Assembly (NCBI GenBank): GCA_963693305.1
Contig: OY855903.1
Span: 31,401,598 to 31,465,597 of the forward strand
Direction: 5' to 3'
Length of the DNA stretch: 64,000 bases
Source: Meandrina meandrites
Taxonomy: Eukaryota; Cnidaria; Anthozoa; Scleractinia; Meandrinidae
The translations under genes were made by a program, and so were the position numbers. The notes below the pieces were generated by a model, which was given only the letters and a program-made list of their open reading frames with translations, did not search any database and was not told where the DNA came from. Below, one piece after another: positions 1-10,310 of this stretch (position 1 is the stretch's first letter; every line of letters starts with the position of its first letter).

Positions 1-299
1 TCAATTTTTACGGCCGAATCGCAATTTTGATGAAATTGGGTGCTCACTACCCAAATCGGTGCACAAGCGGTCCCCGAGCTCAGATCATGAGAAAATCAAT
101 TTTTACGGCCGAATCGCAATTTTCATGAAATTGGGTGCTCACTGTTCAAATCGGCGCACAAGCGGTCCCCGAGCTCAGATCATGAGAAAATCAATTTTTA
201 CGGCCGAATCGCAATTTTCATGAAATTGGGTGCTCACTGTTCAAATCGGCGCACAAGCGGTCCCCGAGCTCAGATCATGAGAAAATCAATTTTTACGGC

Positions 300-1715
300 C
301 GAATCGCAATTTTCATGAAATTGGGTGCTCACTGTTCAAATCGGCGCCCAAGCGGTCCCGGAGTTCAGATTATGAGAAAATCAATTTTTACGGCCGAATC
401 GCAATTTTCATGAAATTGGGTGCTCAAGGCCGAAATCGGTAAACAAGCGGTCCCCGAGCTAAGATCATGAGAAAACCAATTTTTACGGCCGAATCGCAAT
501 TTTCATGAAATTGGGTGCTCACTACCCAAATCGGTGCCCAAGCGGTCCTTGAGCTCAGATCATGAAAAAATCAATTTTTACTGCCGAATCGCAATTTTCA
601 TGAAATTGGGTGCTGACTGCCAAAATCGGCGCACAAGCGGTCCCCGAGCTGAGATCATGAGAAAATTAATTTTTACGGCCGAATCGCAATTTTCATGAAA
701 TTGGGTGCTGACTGCCAAAATCGGCGCACAAGCGGTCCCCGAGCTCAGATCATGAGAAAATCAATTTTTACGCCCGAATCGCAATTTTCATGAAATTGGG
801 TGCTCACTGCCCAAATCGGCGCAAAAGCGGTCCCCGAGCTCAGATCATGAGAAAATCAATTTTTACGGCCGAATCGCAATTTTCATGAAATTGGGTGCTC
901 ACTACCCAAATCGGTGCACAAGCCGTCCCCGAGCTCAGATCATGAGAAAATCAATTTTTACGGCCGAATCGCAATTTTCATGAAATTGGGTGCTCACTGC
1001 CCAAATCGGCGCACAAGCGGTCCCCGAGCTCAGATCATGAGAAAATCAATTTTAACGGCCGAATCGCAATTTTCATGAAATTGGGTGCTGACTGCCAAAA
1101 TCGGCGCACAAGCGGTCTCCGAGCTCAGATCATGAGAAAATAAATTTTAACGGCCGAATCGCAATTTTCATGAAATTGGGTGCTGACTGCCAAAATCGGC
1201 GCACAAGCGGTCCCCGAGCTCAGATCATGAGAAAATCAATTTTTACGGCCGAATCGAAATTTTCATGAAATTAGGTGCTCACTGCCCAAATCGGCGCACA
1301 AGCGGTCCCCGAGCTCAGATCATGAGAAAATCAATTTTTACGGCCGAATCGCAATTTTCATGAAATTGGGTGCTCACTGCCCAAATCGGCGCACAAGCGG
1401 TCCCCGAGCTCAGATCATTAGAAAATCAATTTTTACGGCCGAATCGCAATTTTCATGAAATTGGGTGCTGACTGCCAAAATCGGCGCACAAGCGGTCTCC
1501 GAGCTCAGATCATGAGAAAATAAATTTTAACGGCCGAATCGCAATTTTCATGAAATTGGGTGCTGACTGCCAAAATCGGCGCACAAGCGGTCCCCGAGCT
1601 CAGATCATGAGAAAATCAATTTTTACGGCCGAATCGAAATTTTCATGAAATTAGGTGCTCACTGCCCAAATCGGCGCACAAGCGGTCCCCGATCTCAGAT
1701 CATGAGAAAATCAAT
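300..1715 (+). repeat. Segmental duplication S1, copy 1 (15 monomers)
   Basis: It matches 4955-6370 at an offset of 4655 bp (49 monomers) with only a few substitutions. Shared rare markers are GCTCAAGGC with GGTAAACAAG (421/5076), GAGCTAAGATC, a CCAATTTTTA monomer start, TCCTTGAGC with CATGAAAAAATC, CGCCCGAATC (771/5426) and AAGCCGTCC. Differences seen include CGAAAT versus CCAAAT near 430 and GTGCCCAAG versus GTGAACAAG near 535. Its right part (from about 711) is also present at 3755-4850. The left boundary is where GTTC (about 240) is replaced by ACCC in the other copy. Confidence 0.85.
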
Positions 1716-1830
1716 TTTTACGGCCGAATCGCAATTTTCATGAAATTGGGTGCTCACTACCCAAATCGGTGCACAAGCGGTCCCCGAGCTCAGATCATGA
1801 GAAAATCAATTTTTACGGCCGAATCGCAAT

Positions 1831-1840
1831 TTTCATGAAA
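1831..1840. other. Palindrome TTTCATGAAA, one per monomer
   Basis: In the reference monomer, positions 26-35 form a perfect 10-bp palindrome. Allowing one bulged T, the pairing extends to a CAA/TTG stem on the outside. The same element is present in nearly every monomer. A few copies change it, for example TTTAATGAAA near 7151, 8101, 10096, 26816 and 28431, and ATTTTTATG near 44286, 46471, 48471, 51701 and 63285. Palindromes of this kind can be dimeric protein-binding sites or small hairpins. Which of these applies, if either, cannot be told from sequence. Confidence 0.8.
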
Positions 1841-1883
1841 TTGGGTGCTCACTGCCCAAATCGGCGCACAAGCGGTCCCCGAG

Positions 1884-1896
1884 CTCAGATCATGAG
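1884..1896. other. Small inverted repeat CTCA-GATCA-TGAG, one per monomer
   Basis: At reference monomer positions 79-91, CTCA and TGAG are reverse complements separated by five bases (GATCA). The element overlaps GAGCTC and the second TCATGA. It is conserved in most copies. It is broken where TGAG becomes TTAG or TCAG (for example 1416, 6546, 13386, 31626) and those are also the changes that open reading frames. The four-base-pair stem is weak, so I describe it as a recurrent motif and not as a proven structure. Confidence 0.6.
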
Positions 1897-3754
1897 AAAA
1901 TCAATTTTTACGGCCGAATCGCAATTTTCATGAAATTGGGTGTTCACTGCCCAAATCGGCCCTCAAGCGGTCCCCGAGCTCAGATCATGAGAAAATCAAT
2001 TTTTACGGCCGAATCGCAATTTTCATGAAATTGGGTGCTCACTGCCCAAATCGGCGCACAAGCGGTCCCCGAGCTCAGATCATGAGAAAATCAATTTTTA
2101 CGGCCGAATCGCAATTTTCATGAAATTGAGTGCTCACTGCCCAAATCGGCGCACAAGCGGTCCCCGAGCTCAGATCATGAGAAAATCAATTTTTACGGCC
2201 GAATCGCAATTTTCATGAAATTGGGTGCTCACTGTTCAAATCGGCGCACAAGCGGTCCCCGAGCTCAGATCATGAGAAAATCAATTTTTACGGCCGAATC
2301 GCAATTTTCATGAAATTGGGTGCTCACTGCCCAAATCGGCGTAAAAGCGGTCCCGGAGCTCAGATCATGAGAAAATCAATTTTTACGGCCGAATCGCAAT
2401 TTTCATGAAATTGGGTGCTCACTACCCAAATCGGCGCAAAAGCGGTCCCCGAGCTCAGGTCATGAGAAAATCAATTTTTACGGCCGAATCGCAATTTTCA
2501 TGAAATTGGGTGCTCACTGCCCAAATCGGCGCACAAGCGGTCCCCGAGCTCAGATCATGAGAAAATCAATTTTTACGGCCGAATCGCAATTTTCATGAAA
2601 TTGGGTGCTCACTGCCCAAATCGTCGCCCAAGCGGTCCCCGAGCTCAGATCATGAGAAAATCAATTTTTACGGCCGAATCGCAATTTTCATGAAATTGGG
2701 TTTTCACTGCCCAAATCGGCGCACAAGCGGTCCCCGAGCTCAGATCATGAGAAAATCAGTTTTTACTGCCGAATCGCAATTTTCATGAAATTGGGTGCTG
2801 ACTGCCAAAATCGGCGCACAAGCGGTCCCCGAGCTCAGATCATGAGAAAATCAATTTTTACGGCCGAATCGCACATTTCATGAAATTGGGTGCTGACTGC
2901 CAAAATCGGCGCACAAGCGGTCCCCGAGCTCAGATCATGAGAAAATCAATTTTTACGGCCGAATCGCACTTTTCATGAAATTGGGTGCTGACTGCCAAAA
3001 TCGGCGCACAAGCGGTCCCCGAGCTCAGATCATGAGAAAATCAATTTTTACGGCCGAATCGCAATTTTCATGAAATTGGGTGCTGACTGCCAAAATCGGC
3101 GCACAAGCGGTCCCCGAGCTCAGATCATGAGAAAATCAATTTTTACGGCCGAATCGCAATTTTCATGAAATTGGGTGCTGACTGCCAAAGTCGGCGCACA
3201 AGCGGTCCCCGAGCTCAGATCATGAGAAAATCAATTTTTACGACCGAATCGTAATTTTCAAGAAATTGGGTGCTCACTGCCCAAATCGGCGCACAAGCGG
3301 TCCCCGAGCTCAGATCATGAGAAAATCAATTTTTACGGCCGAATCGCAATTTTCATGAAATTGGGTGCTCACTGCCTAAATCGGCGCACAAGCGGTCCCC
3401 GAGCTCAGATCATTAGAAAATCAATTTTTACGGCCGAATCGCAATTTTCATGAAATTTGGTGGTCACTGCCCAAATCGGTGCACAAGCGGTCCCCGAGCT
3501 CACATCATGAGAAAATCAATTTTTACGGCCGAATCGCAATTTTCATGAAATTGGGTGCTCACTGCCCAAATCGGCGCACAAGCGGTCCCCGAGCTCAGAT
3601 CATGAGAAAATCAATTTTTACGGCCGAATCGCAATTTTCATGAAATTGGGTGCTCACTGCCCAAATCGGTGCACAAGCGGTCCCCGAGCTCAGATCATGA
3701 GAAAATCAATTTTTACGGCCGAATCGCAATTTTCATGAAATTGGGTGCTGACTG

Positions 3755-4850
3755 CCAAAATCGGCGCACAAGCGGTCCCCGAGCTCAGATCATGAGAAAA
3801 TCAATTTTTACGCCCGAATCGCAATTTTCATGAAATTGCGTGCTCACTGCCCAAATCGGCGCAAAAGCGGTCCCCGAGCTCAGATCATGAGAAAATCAAT
3901 TTTTACGGCCGAATCGCAATTTTCATGAAATTGGGTGCTCACTACCCAAATCGGTGCAAAAGCCGTCCCCGAGCTCAGATCATGAGAAAATCAATTTTTA
4001 CGGCCGAATCGCAATTTTCATGAAATTGGGTGCTCACTGCCCAAATCGGCGCACAAGCGGTCCCCGAGCTCAGATCATGAGAAAATCAATTTTAACGGCC
4101 GAATCGCAATTTTCATGAAATTGGGTGCTGACTGCCAAAATCGGCGCACAAGCGGTCTCCGAGCTCAGATCATGAGAAAATAAATTTTAACGGCCGAATC
4201 GCAATTTTCATGAAATTGGGTGCTGACTGCCAAAATCGGCGCACAAGCGGTCCCCGAGCTCAGATCATGAGAAAATCAATTTTTACGGCCGAATCGAAAT
4301 TTTCATGAAATTAGGTGCTCACTGCCCAAATCGGCGCACAAGCGGTCCCCGAGCTCAGATCATGAGAAAATCAATTTTTACGGCCGAATCGCAATTTTCA
4401 TGAAATTGGGTGCTCACTGCCCAAATCGGCGCACAAGCGGTCCCCGAGCTCAGATCATGAGAAAATCAATTTTTACGGCCGAATCGCAATTTTCATGAAA
4501 TTGGGTGCTCACTGCCCAAATCGGCGCACAAGCGGTCCCCGAGCTCAGATCATTAGAAAATCAATTTTTACGGCCGAATCGCAATTTTCATGAAATTGGG
4601 TGCTGACTGCCAAAATCGGCGCACAAGCGGTCTCCGAGCTCAGATCATGAGAAAATAAATTTTAACGGCCGAATCGCAATTTTCATGAAATTGGGTGCTG
4701 ACTGCCAAAATCGGCGCACAAGCGGTCCCCGAGCTCAGATCATGAGAAAATCAATTTTTACGGCCGAATCGAAATTTTCATGAAATTAGGTGCTCACTGC
4801 CCAAATCGGCGCACAAGCGGTCCCCGAGCTCAGATCATGAGAAAATCAAT
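3755..4850 (+). repeat. Partial third copy of duplication S1, one monomer longer
   Basis: It aligns with 715-1715 at an offset of 3040 bp (32 monomers). It carries the CGCCCGAATC, AAGCCGTCC, TCAATTTTAACGG and TCTCCGAG markers in the same order. The two GAAATTTTC/TTAGG monomers lie 475 bp apart here (4294 and 4769). They lie 380 bp apart at 1254/1634 and at 5909/6289. This copy thus contains one extra 95-bp monomer (about 4456-4550). Confidence 0.8.
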
Positions 4851-4954
4851 TTTTACGGCCGAATCGCAATTTTCATGAAATTGGGTGCTCACTACCCAAA
4901 TCGGTGCACAAGCGGTCCCCGAGCTCAGATCATGAGAAAATCAATTTTTACGGC

Positions 4955-6370
4955 CGAATCGCAATTTTCATGAAATTGGGTGCTCACTGTTCAAATCGGC
5001 GCCCAAGCGGTCCCGGAGCTCAGATTATGAGAAAATCAATTTTTACGGCCGAATCGCAATTTTCATGAAATTGGGTGCTCAAGGCCCAAATCGGTAAACA
5101 AGCGGTCCCCGAGCTAAGATCATGAGAAAACCAATTTTTACGGCCGAATCGCAATTTTCATGAAATTGGGTGCTCACTACCCAAATCGGTGAACAAGCGG
5201 TCCTTGAGCTCAGATCATGAAAAAATCAATTTTTACTGCCGAATCGCAATTTTCATGAAATTGGGTGCTGACTGCCAAAATCGGCGCACAAGCGGTCCCC
5301 GAGCTGAGATCATGAGAAAATTAATTTTTACGGCCGAATCGCAATTTTCATGAAATTGGGTGCTGACTGCCAAAATCGGCGCACAAGCGGTCCCCGAGCT
5401 CAGATCATGAGAAAATCAATTTTTACGCCCGAATCGCAATTTTCATGAAATTGGGTGCTCACTGCCCAAATCGGCGCAAAAGCGGTCCCCGAGCTCAGAT
5501 CATGAGAAAATCAATTTTTACGGCCGAATCGCAATTTTCATGAAATTGGGTGCTCACTACCCAAATCGGTGCACAAGCCGTCCCCGAGCTCAGATCATGA
5601 GAAAATCAATTTTTACGGCCGAATCGCAATTTTCATGAAATTGGGTGCTCACTGCCCAAATCGGCGCACAAGCGGTCCCCGAGCTCAGATCATGAGAAAA
5701 TCAATTTTAACGGCCGAATCGCAATTTTCATGAAATTGGGTGCTGACTGCCAAAATCGGCGCACAAGCGGTCTCCGAGCTCAGATCATGAGAAAATAAAT
5801 TTTAACGGCCGAATCGCAATTTTCATGAAATTGGGTGCTGACTGCCAAAATCGGCGCACAAGCGGTCCCCGAGCTCAGATCATGAGAAAATCAATTTTTA
5901 CGGCCGAATCGAAATTTTCATGAAATTAGGTGCTCACTGCCCAAATCGGCGCACAAGCGGTCCCCGAGCTCAGATCATGAGAAAATCAATTTTTACGGCC
6001 GAATCGCAATTTTCATGAAATTGGGTGCTCACTGCCCAAATCGGCGCACAAGCGGTCCCCGAGCTCAGATCATGAGAAAATCAATTTTTACGGCCGAATC
6101 GCAATTTTCATGAAATTGGGTGCTGACTGCCAAAATCGGCGCACAAGCGGTCTCCGAGCTCAGATCATGAGAAAATAAATTTTAACGGCCGAATCGCAAT
6201 TTTCATGAAATTGGGTGCTGACTGCCAAAATCGGCGCACAAGCGGTCCCCGAGCTCAGATCATGAGAAAATCAATTTTTACGGCCGAATCGAAATTTTCA
6301 TGAAATTAGGTGCTCACTGCCCAAATCGGCGCACAAGCGGTCCCCGAGCTCAGATCATGAGAAAATCAAT
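4955..6370 (+). repeat. Segmental duplication S1, copy 2
   Basis: It is the partner of 300-1715 at +4655 bp. The order of about fifteen monomers is preserved with isolated substitutions. One visible difference is CATTAG near 1416 where this copy has CATGAG near 6071. After about 6375 the sequences diverge: copy 1 continues with GATCTCAG and an ACCC monomer, and this copy continues with a GCTGAC monomer. Confidence 0.85.
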
Positions 6371-7150
6371 TTTTACGGCCGAATCGCAATTTTCATGAAA
6401 TTGGGTGCTGACTGCCAAAATCGGCGCACAAGCGGTCCCCGAGCTCAGATCATGAGAAAATCAATTTTTACGGCCGAATCGCAATTTTCATGAAATTGGG
6501 TGCTCACTGCCCAAATCGGCGCACAAGCGGTCCCCGAGCTCAGATCATTAGAAAATCAATTTTTACGGCCGAATCGCAATTTTCATGAAATTGGGTGCTC
6601 ACTGTTCAAATCGGCGCACAAGCGGTCCCCGAGCTCAGATCATGAGAAAACCAATTTTTACGGCCGAATCGCAATTTTCATGAAATTGGGTGCTCACTGC
6701 CCAAATCGGCACACAAGCGGTCCCCGAGCTCAGATCATGAGAAAATCAATTTTTACGGCCGAATCGCAATTTTCATGAAATTGGGTGCTCACTGCCCAAA
6801 TCGGCGCACAAGCGGTCCCCGAGCTCAGATCATGAGAAAATTAATTTTTACGGCCGAATCGCAATTTTCATGAAATTGGGTGCTGACTGCCAAAATCGGC
6901 GCACAAGCGGTCTCCGAGCTCAGATCATGAGAAAATAAATTTTAACGGCCGAATCGCAATTTTCATGAAATTGGGTGCTGACTGCCAAAATCGGCGCACA
7001 AGCGGTCCCCGAGCTCAGATCATGAGAAAATCAATTTTTACGGCCGAATCGAAATTTTCATGAAATTAGGTGCTCACTGCCCAAATCGGCGCACAAGCGG
7101 TCCCCGAGCTCAGATCATGAGAAAATCAATTTTTACGGCCGAATCGCAAT
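5975..7150 (+). repeat. Segmental duplication S3, copy 1
   Basis: It matches 8825-10000 at an offset of 2850 bp (30 monomers). The stretch includes the CATTAG monomer near 6546, a GTTC monomer with CCAATTTTTA start, the GGCACACAAG variant near 6708 and the TTAATTTTTA start near 6841. All recur at +2850. The right end is where TTTAATGAAA at 7151 is replaced by TTTCATGAAA plus GGTGCCCACTG in the partner. Confidence 0.8.
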
Positions 7151-7299
7151 TTTAATGAAATTGGGTGCTCACTGCCCAAATCGGCGCACAAGCGGTCCCC
7201 GAGCTCAGATCATGAGAAAATCAATTTTTACTGCCAAATCGCAACTTTCATGAAATTGGGTGCTGACTGCCAAAATCGGCGCACAAGCGGTGCCCGAGA

Positions 7300-8315
7300 T
7301 CAGATCATGAGAAAATCAATTTTTACGGCCGAATCGCAATTTTCATGAAATTGGGTGCTCACTGCCCAAATCGGCGCACAAGCGGTCCCCGAGCTCAGAT
7401 CATTAGAAAATCAATTTTTACGGCCGAATCGCAATTTTCATGAAATTGGGTGCTCACTGTTCAAATCGGCGCACAAGCGGTCCCCGAGCTCAGATCATGA
7501 GAAAACCAATTTTTACGGCCGAATCGCAATTTTCATGAAATTGGGTGCTCACTGCCCAAATCGGCACACAAGCGGTCCCCGAGCTCAGATCATGAGAAAA
7601 TCAATTTTTACGGCCGAATCGCAATTTTCATGAAATTGGGTGCTCACTGCCCAAATCGGCGCACAAGCGGTCCCCGAGCTCAGATCATGAGAAAATTAAT
7701 TTTTACGGCCGAATCGCAATTTTCATGAAATTGGGTGCTGACTGCCAAAATCGGCGCACAAGCGGTCTCCGAGCTCAGATCATGAGAAAATAAATTTTAA
7801 CGGCCGAATCGCAATTTTCATGAAATTGGGTGCTGACTGCCAAAATCGGCGCACAAGCGGTCCCCGAGCTCAGATCATGAGAAAATCAATTTTTACGGCC
7901 GAATCGAAATTTTCATGAAATTAGGTGCTCACTGCCCAAATCGGCGCACAAGCGGTCCCCGAGCTCAGATCATGAGAAAATCAATTTTTACGGCCGAATC
8001 GCAATTTTCATGAAATTGGGTGCCCACTGTTCAAATCGGCGCACAAGCGGTCCCCGAGCTCAGATCATGAGAAAATCAATTTTTACGGCCGAATCGCAAT
8101 TTTAATGAAATTGGGTGCTCACTGCCCAAATCGGCGCACAAGCGGTCCCCGAGCTCAGATCATGAGAAAATCAATTTTTACTGCCAAATCGCAACTTTCA
8201 TGAAATTGGGTGCTGACTGCCAAAATCGGCGCACAAGCGGTGCCCGAGATCAGATCATGAGAAAATCAATTTTTACGGCCGAATCGCAATTTTCATGAAA
8301 TTGGGTGCTCACTGC
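7300..8315 (+). repeat. Segmental duplication S4, copy 1
   Basis: It matches 9295-10310 at an offset of 1995 bp (21 monomers). Shared markers are the CATTAG monomer (7401/9396), GGCACACAAG, GGTGCCCACTGTTC (8021/10016), TTTAATGAAA (8101/10096) and CTGCCAAATCGCAACTTTC (8181/10176) with GTGCCCGAGATC. The last three markers also occur 950 bp earlier (7151, 7231). This shows overlapping duplications of 10 and 21 monomers. Confidence 0.8.
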
Positions 8316-8824
8316 CCAAATCGGCGCCCAGGCGGTCCCGGAGCTCAGATCATGAGAAAATCAATTTTTACGGCCGAATCGCAATTTTCATGAAATTGGG
8401 TGCTCACTGCCCAAATCGGCGCACAAGCGGTCCCCGAGCTCAGATCATGAGAAAATCAATTTTTACGGCCGAATCGCAATTTTCATGAAATTGGGTGCTC
8501 ACTGCCCAAATCGGCGCACAAGCGGTCCCCGAGCTCAGATCATTAGAAAATCAATTTTTACGGCCGAATCGCAATTTTCATGAAATTGGGTGCTGACTGC
8601 CAAAATCGGCGCACAAGCGGTCTCCGAGCTCAGATCATGAGAAAATAAATTTTAACGGCCGAATCGCAATTTTCATGAAATTGGGTGCTGACTGCCAAAA
8701 TCGGCGCACAAGCGGTCCCCGAGCTCAGATCATGAGAAAATCAATTTTTACGGCCGAATCGCAATTTTCATGAAATTGGGTGCTCACTGCCCAAATCGGC
8801 GCACAAGCGGTCCCCGAGCTCAGA

Positions 8825-10000
8825 TCATGAGAAAATCAATTTTTACGGCCGAATCGCAATTTTCATGAAATTGGGTGCTCACTGCCCAAATCGGCGCACA
8901 AGCGGTCCCCGAGCTCAGATCATTAGAAAATCAATTTTTACGGCCGAATCGCAATTTTCATGAAATTGGGTGCTGACTGCCAAAATCGGCGCACAAGCGG
9001 TCTCCGAGCTCAGATCATGAGAAAATAAATTTTAACGGCCGAATCGCAATTTTCATGAAATTGGGTGCTGACTGCCAAAATCGGCGCACAAGCGGTCCCC
9101 GAGCTCAGATCATGAGAAAATCAATTTTTACGGCCGAATCGAAATTTTCATGAAATTAGGTGCTCACTGCCCAAATCGGCGCACAAGCGGTCCCCGAGCT
9201 CAGATCATGAGAAAATCAATTTTTACGGCCGAATCGCAATTTTCATGAAATTGGGTGCTGACTGCCAAAATCGGCGCACAAGCGGTCCCCGAGCTCAGAT
9301 CATGAGAAAATCAATTTTTACGGCCGAATCGCAATTTTCATGAAATTGGGTGCTCACTGCCCAAATCGGCGCACAAGCGGTCCCCGAGCTCAGATCATTA
9401 GAAAATCAATTTTTACGGCCGAATCGCAATTTTCATGAAATTGGGTGCTCACTGTTCAAATCGGCGCACAAGCGGTCCCCGAGCTCAGATCATGAGAAAA
9501 CCAATTTTTACGGCCGAATCGCAATTTTCATGAAATTGGGTGCTCACTGCCCAAATCGGCACACAAGCGGTCCCCGAGCTCAGATCATGAGAAAATCAAT
9601 TTTTACGGCCGAATCGCAATTTTCATGAAATTGGGTGCTCACTGCCCAAATCGGCGCACAAGCGGTCCCCGAGCTCAGATCATGAGAAAATTAATTTTTA
9701 CGGCCGAATCGCAATTTTCATGAAATTGGGTGCTGACTGCCAAAATCGGCGCACAAGCGGTCTCCGAGCTCAGATCATGAGAAAATAAATTTTAACGGCC
9801 GAATCGCAATTTTCATGAAATTGGGTGCTGACTGCCAAAATCGGCGCACAAGCGGTCCCCGAGCTCAGATCATGAGAAAATCAATTTTTACGGCCGAATC
9901 GAAATTTTCATGAAATTAGGTGCTCACTGCCCAAATCGGCGCACAAGCGGTCCCCGAGCTCAGATCATGAGAAAATCAATTTTTACGGCCGAATCGCAAT
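8825..10000 (+). repeat. Segmental duplication S3, copy 2
   Basis: It is the partner of 5975-7150 at +2850 bp. The copies agree over about twelve monomers with very few substitutions (for example CATGAG versus CATTAG near 6071/8921). Its right part overlaps copy 2 of duplication S4, so this stretch was built by at least two successive exchange events. Confidence 0.78.
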
Positions 10001-10310
10001 TTTCATGAAATTGGGTGCCCACTGTTCAAATCGGCGCACAAGCGGTCCCCGAGCTCAGATCATGAGAAAATCAATTTTTACGGCCGAATCGCAATTTTAA
10101 TGAAATTGGGTGCTCACTGCCCAAATCGGCGCACAAGCGGTCCCCGAGCTCAGATCATGAGAAAATCAATTTTTACTGCCAAATCGCAACTTTCATGAAA
10201 TTGGGTGCTGACTGCCAAAATCGGCGCACAAGCGGTGCCCGAGATCAGATCATGAGAAAATCAATTTTTACGGCCGAATCGCAATTTTCATGAAATTGGG
10301 TGCTCACTGC
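9295..10310 (+). repeat. Segmental duplication S4, copy 2
   Basis: It is the partner of 7300-8315 at +1995 bp. The match ends near 10316, where GGCGCACAAGCGG replaces GGCGCCCAGGCGG of the other copy. Immediately right is a monomer start with GAGAGAATC (10349). This private change is shared with 28872 and 55851. Confidence 0.8.

Larger units (their letters stand above)
1806..1900 (+). repeat. Reference (consensus-like) 95-bp monomer
   Basis: This copy matches the majority base at every position I compared, so I use it for numbering. Composition is 27 A, 22 T, 25 C and 21 G (48% GC). It has seven CpGs, at monomer positions 11, 15, 20, 57, 60, 68 and 75. Landmarks are CGGCCG at 11-16, TCATGA at 28-33 and 85-90, GAGCTC at 76-81, and A/T tracts at 92-95, 3-9, 23-28, 32-37 and 53-55. 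Positions 77-95 and 1-40 are strongly conserved across the array, while 45-76 hold most class-defining variants. The length is 3n+2, so successive copies are read in successive frames. There is no open frame across the monomer in the standard sequence. Confidence 0.95.
1675..3720 (+). repeat. Segmental duplication S2, copy 1 (about 2 kb)
   Basis: It pairs with 16590-18633, about 14.9 kb away. Shared private variants are GATCTCAG (1691/16604), GGCCCTCAAG, ATTGAGTGC (2128/17041), GGCGTAAAAG (2341/17254), TCGTCGCCCA (2621/17629), GGTTTTCAC followed by AATCAGTTTTTAC (2701/17709), CCAAAGTCGG (3181/18094), CGACCGAATCGTAATTTTCAAG, CTGCCTAAATC (3371/18284) and GCTCACATC. The offset alternates between 14913 and 15008 bp. 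The two copies therefore differ by single-monomer gains or losses at several internal points, although base identity is high. Confidence 0.85.
1..10310 (+). repeat. Region 1: GCTGAC-class-rich section of the array
   Basis: This section is dominated by a recurrent group of monomers. A GCTGAC...GCCAAAAT copy with TCTCCGAG is followed by a copy starting TAAATTTTAACGG, then a copy with GAATCGAAATTTTC and TTAGGTGC. The GAAATTTTC/TTAGG marker appears near 1254, 1634, 4294, 4769, 5909, 6289, 7049, 7904, 9139 and 9899. The cassette has therefore been copied many times at spacings that are whole numbers of monomers. No gene or unique sequence lies here. Individual duplications are listed separately. 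Confidence 0.85.

Noticed and set aside
1806..1900. Ancestral half-monomer (about 38 and 57 bp) because TCATGA and a CC.AATCG motif each occur twice
   Set aside because: The two offsets differ by a base and the sequence between them does not align, so the similarity may be chance.
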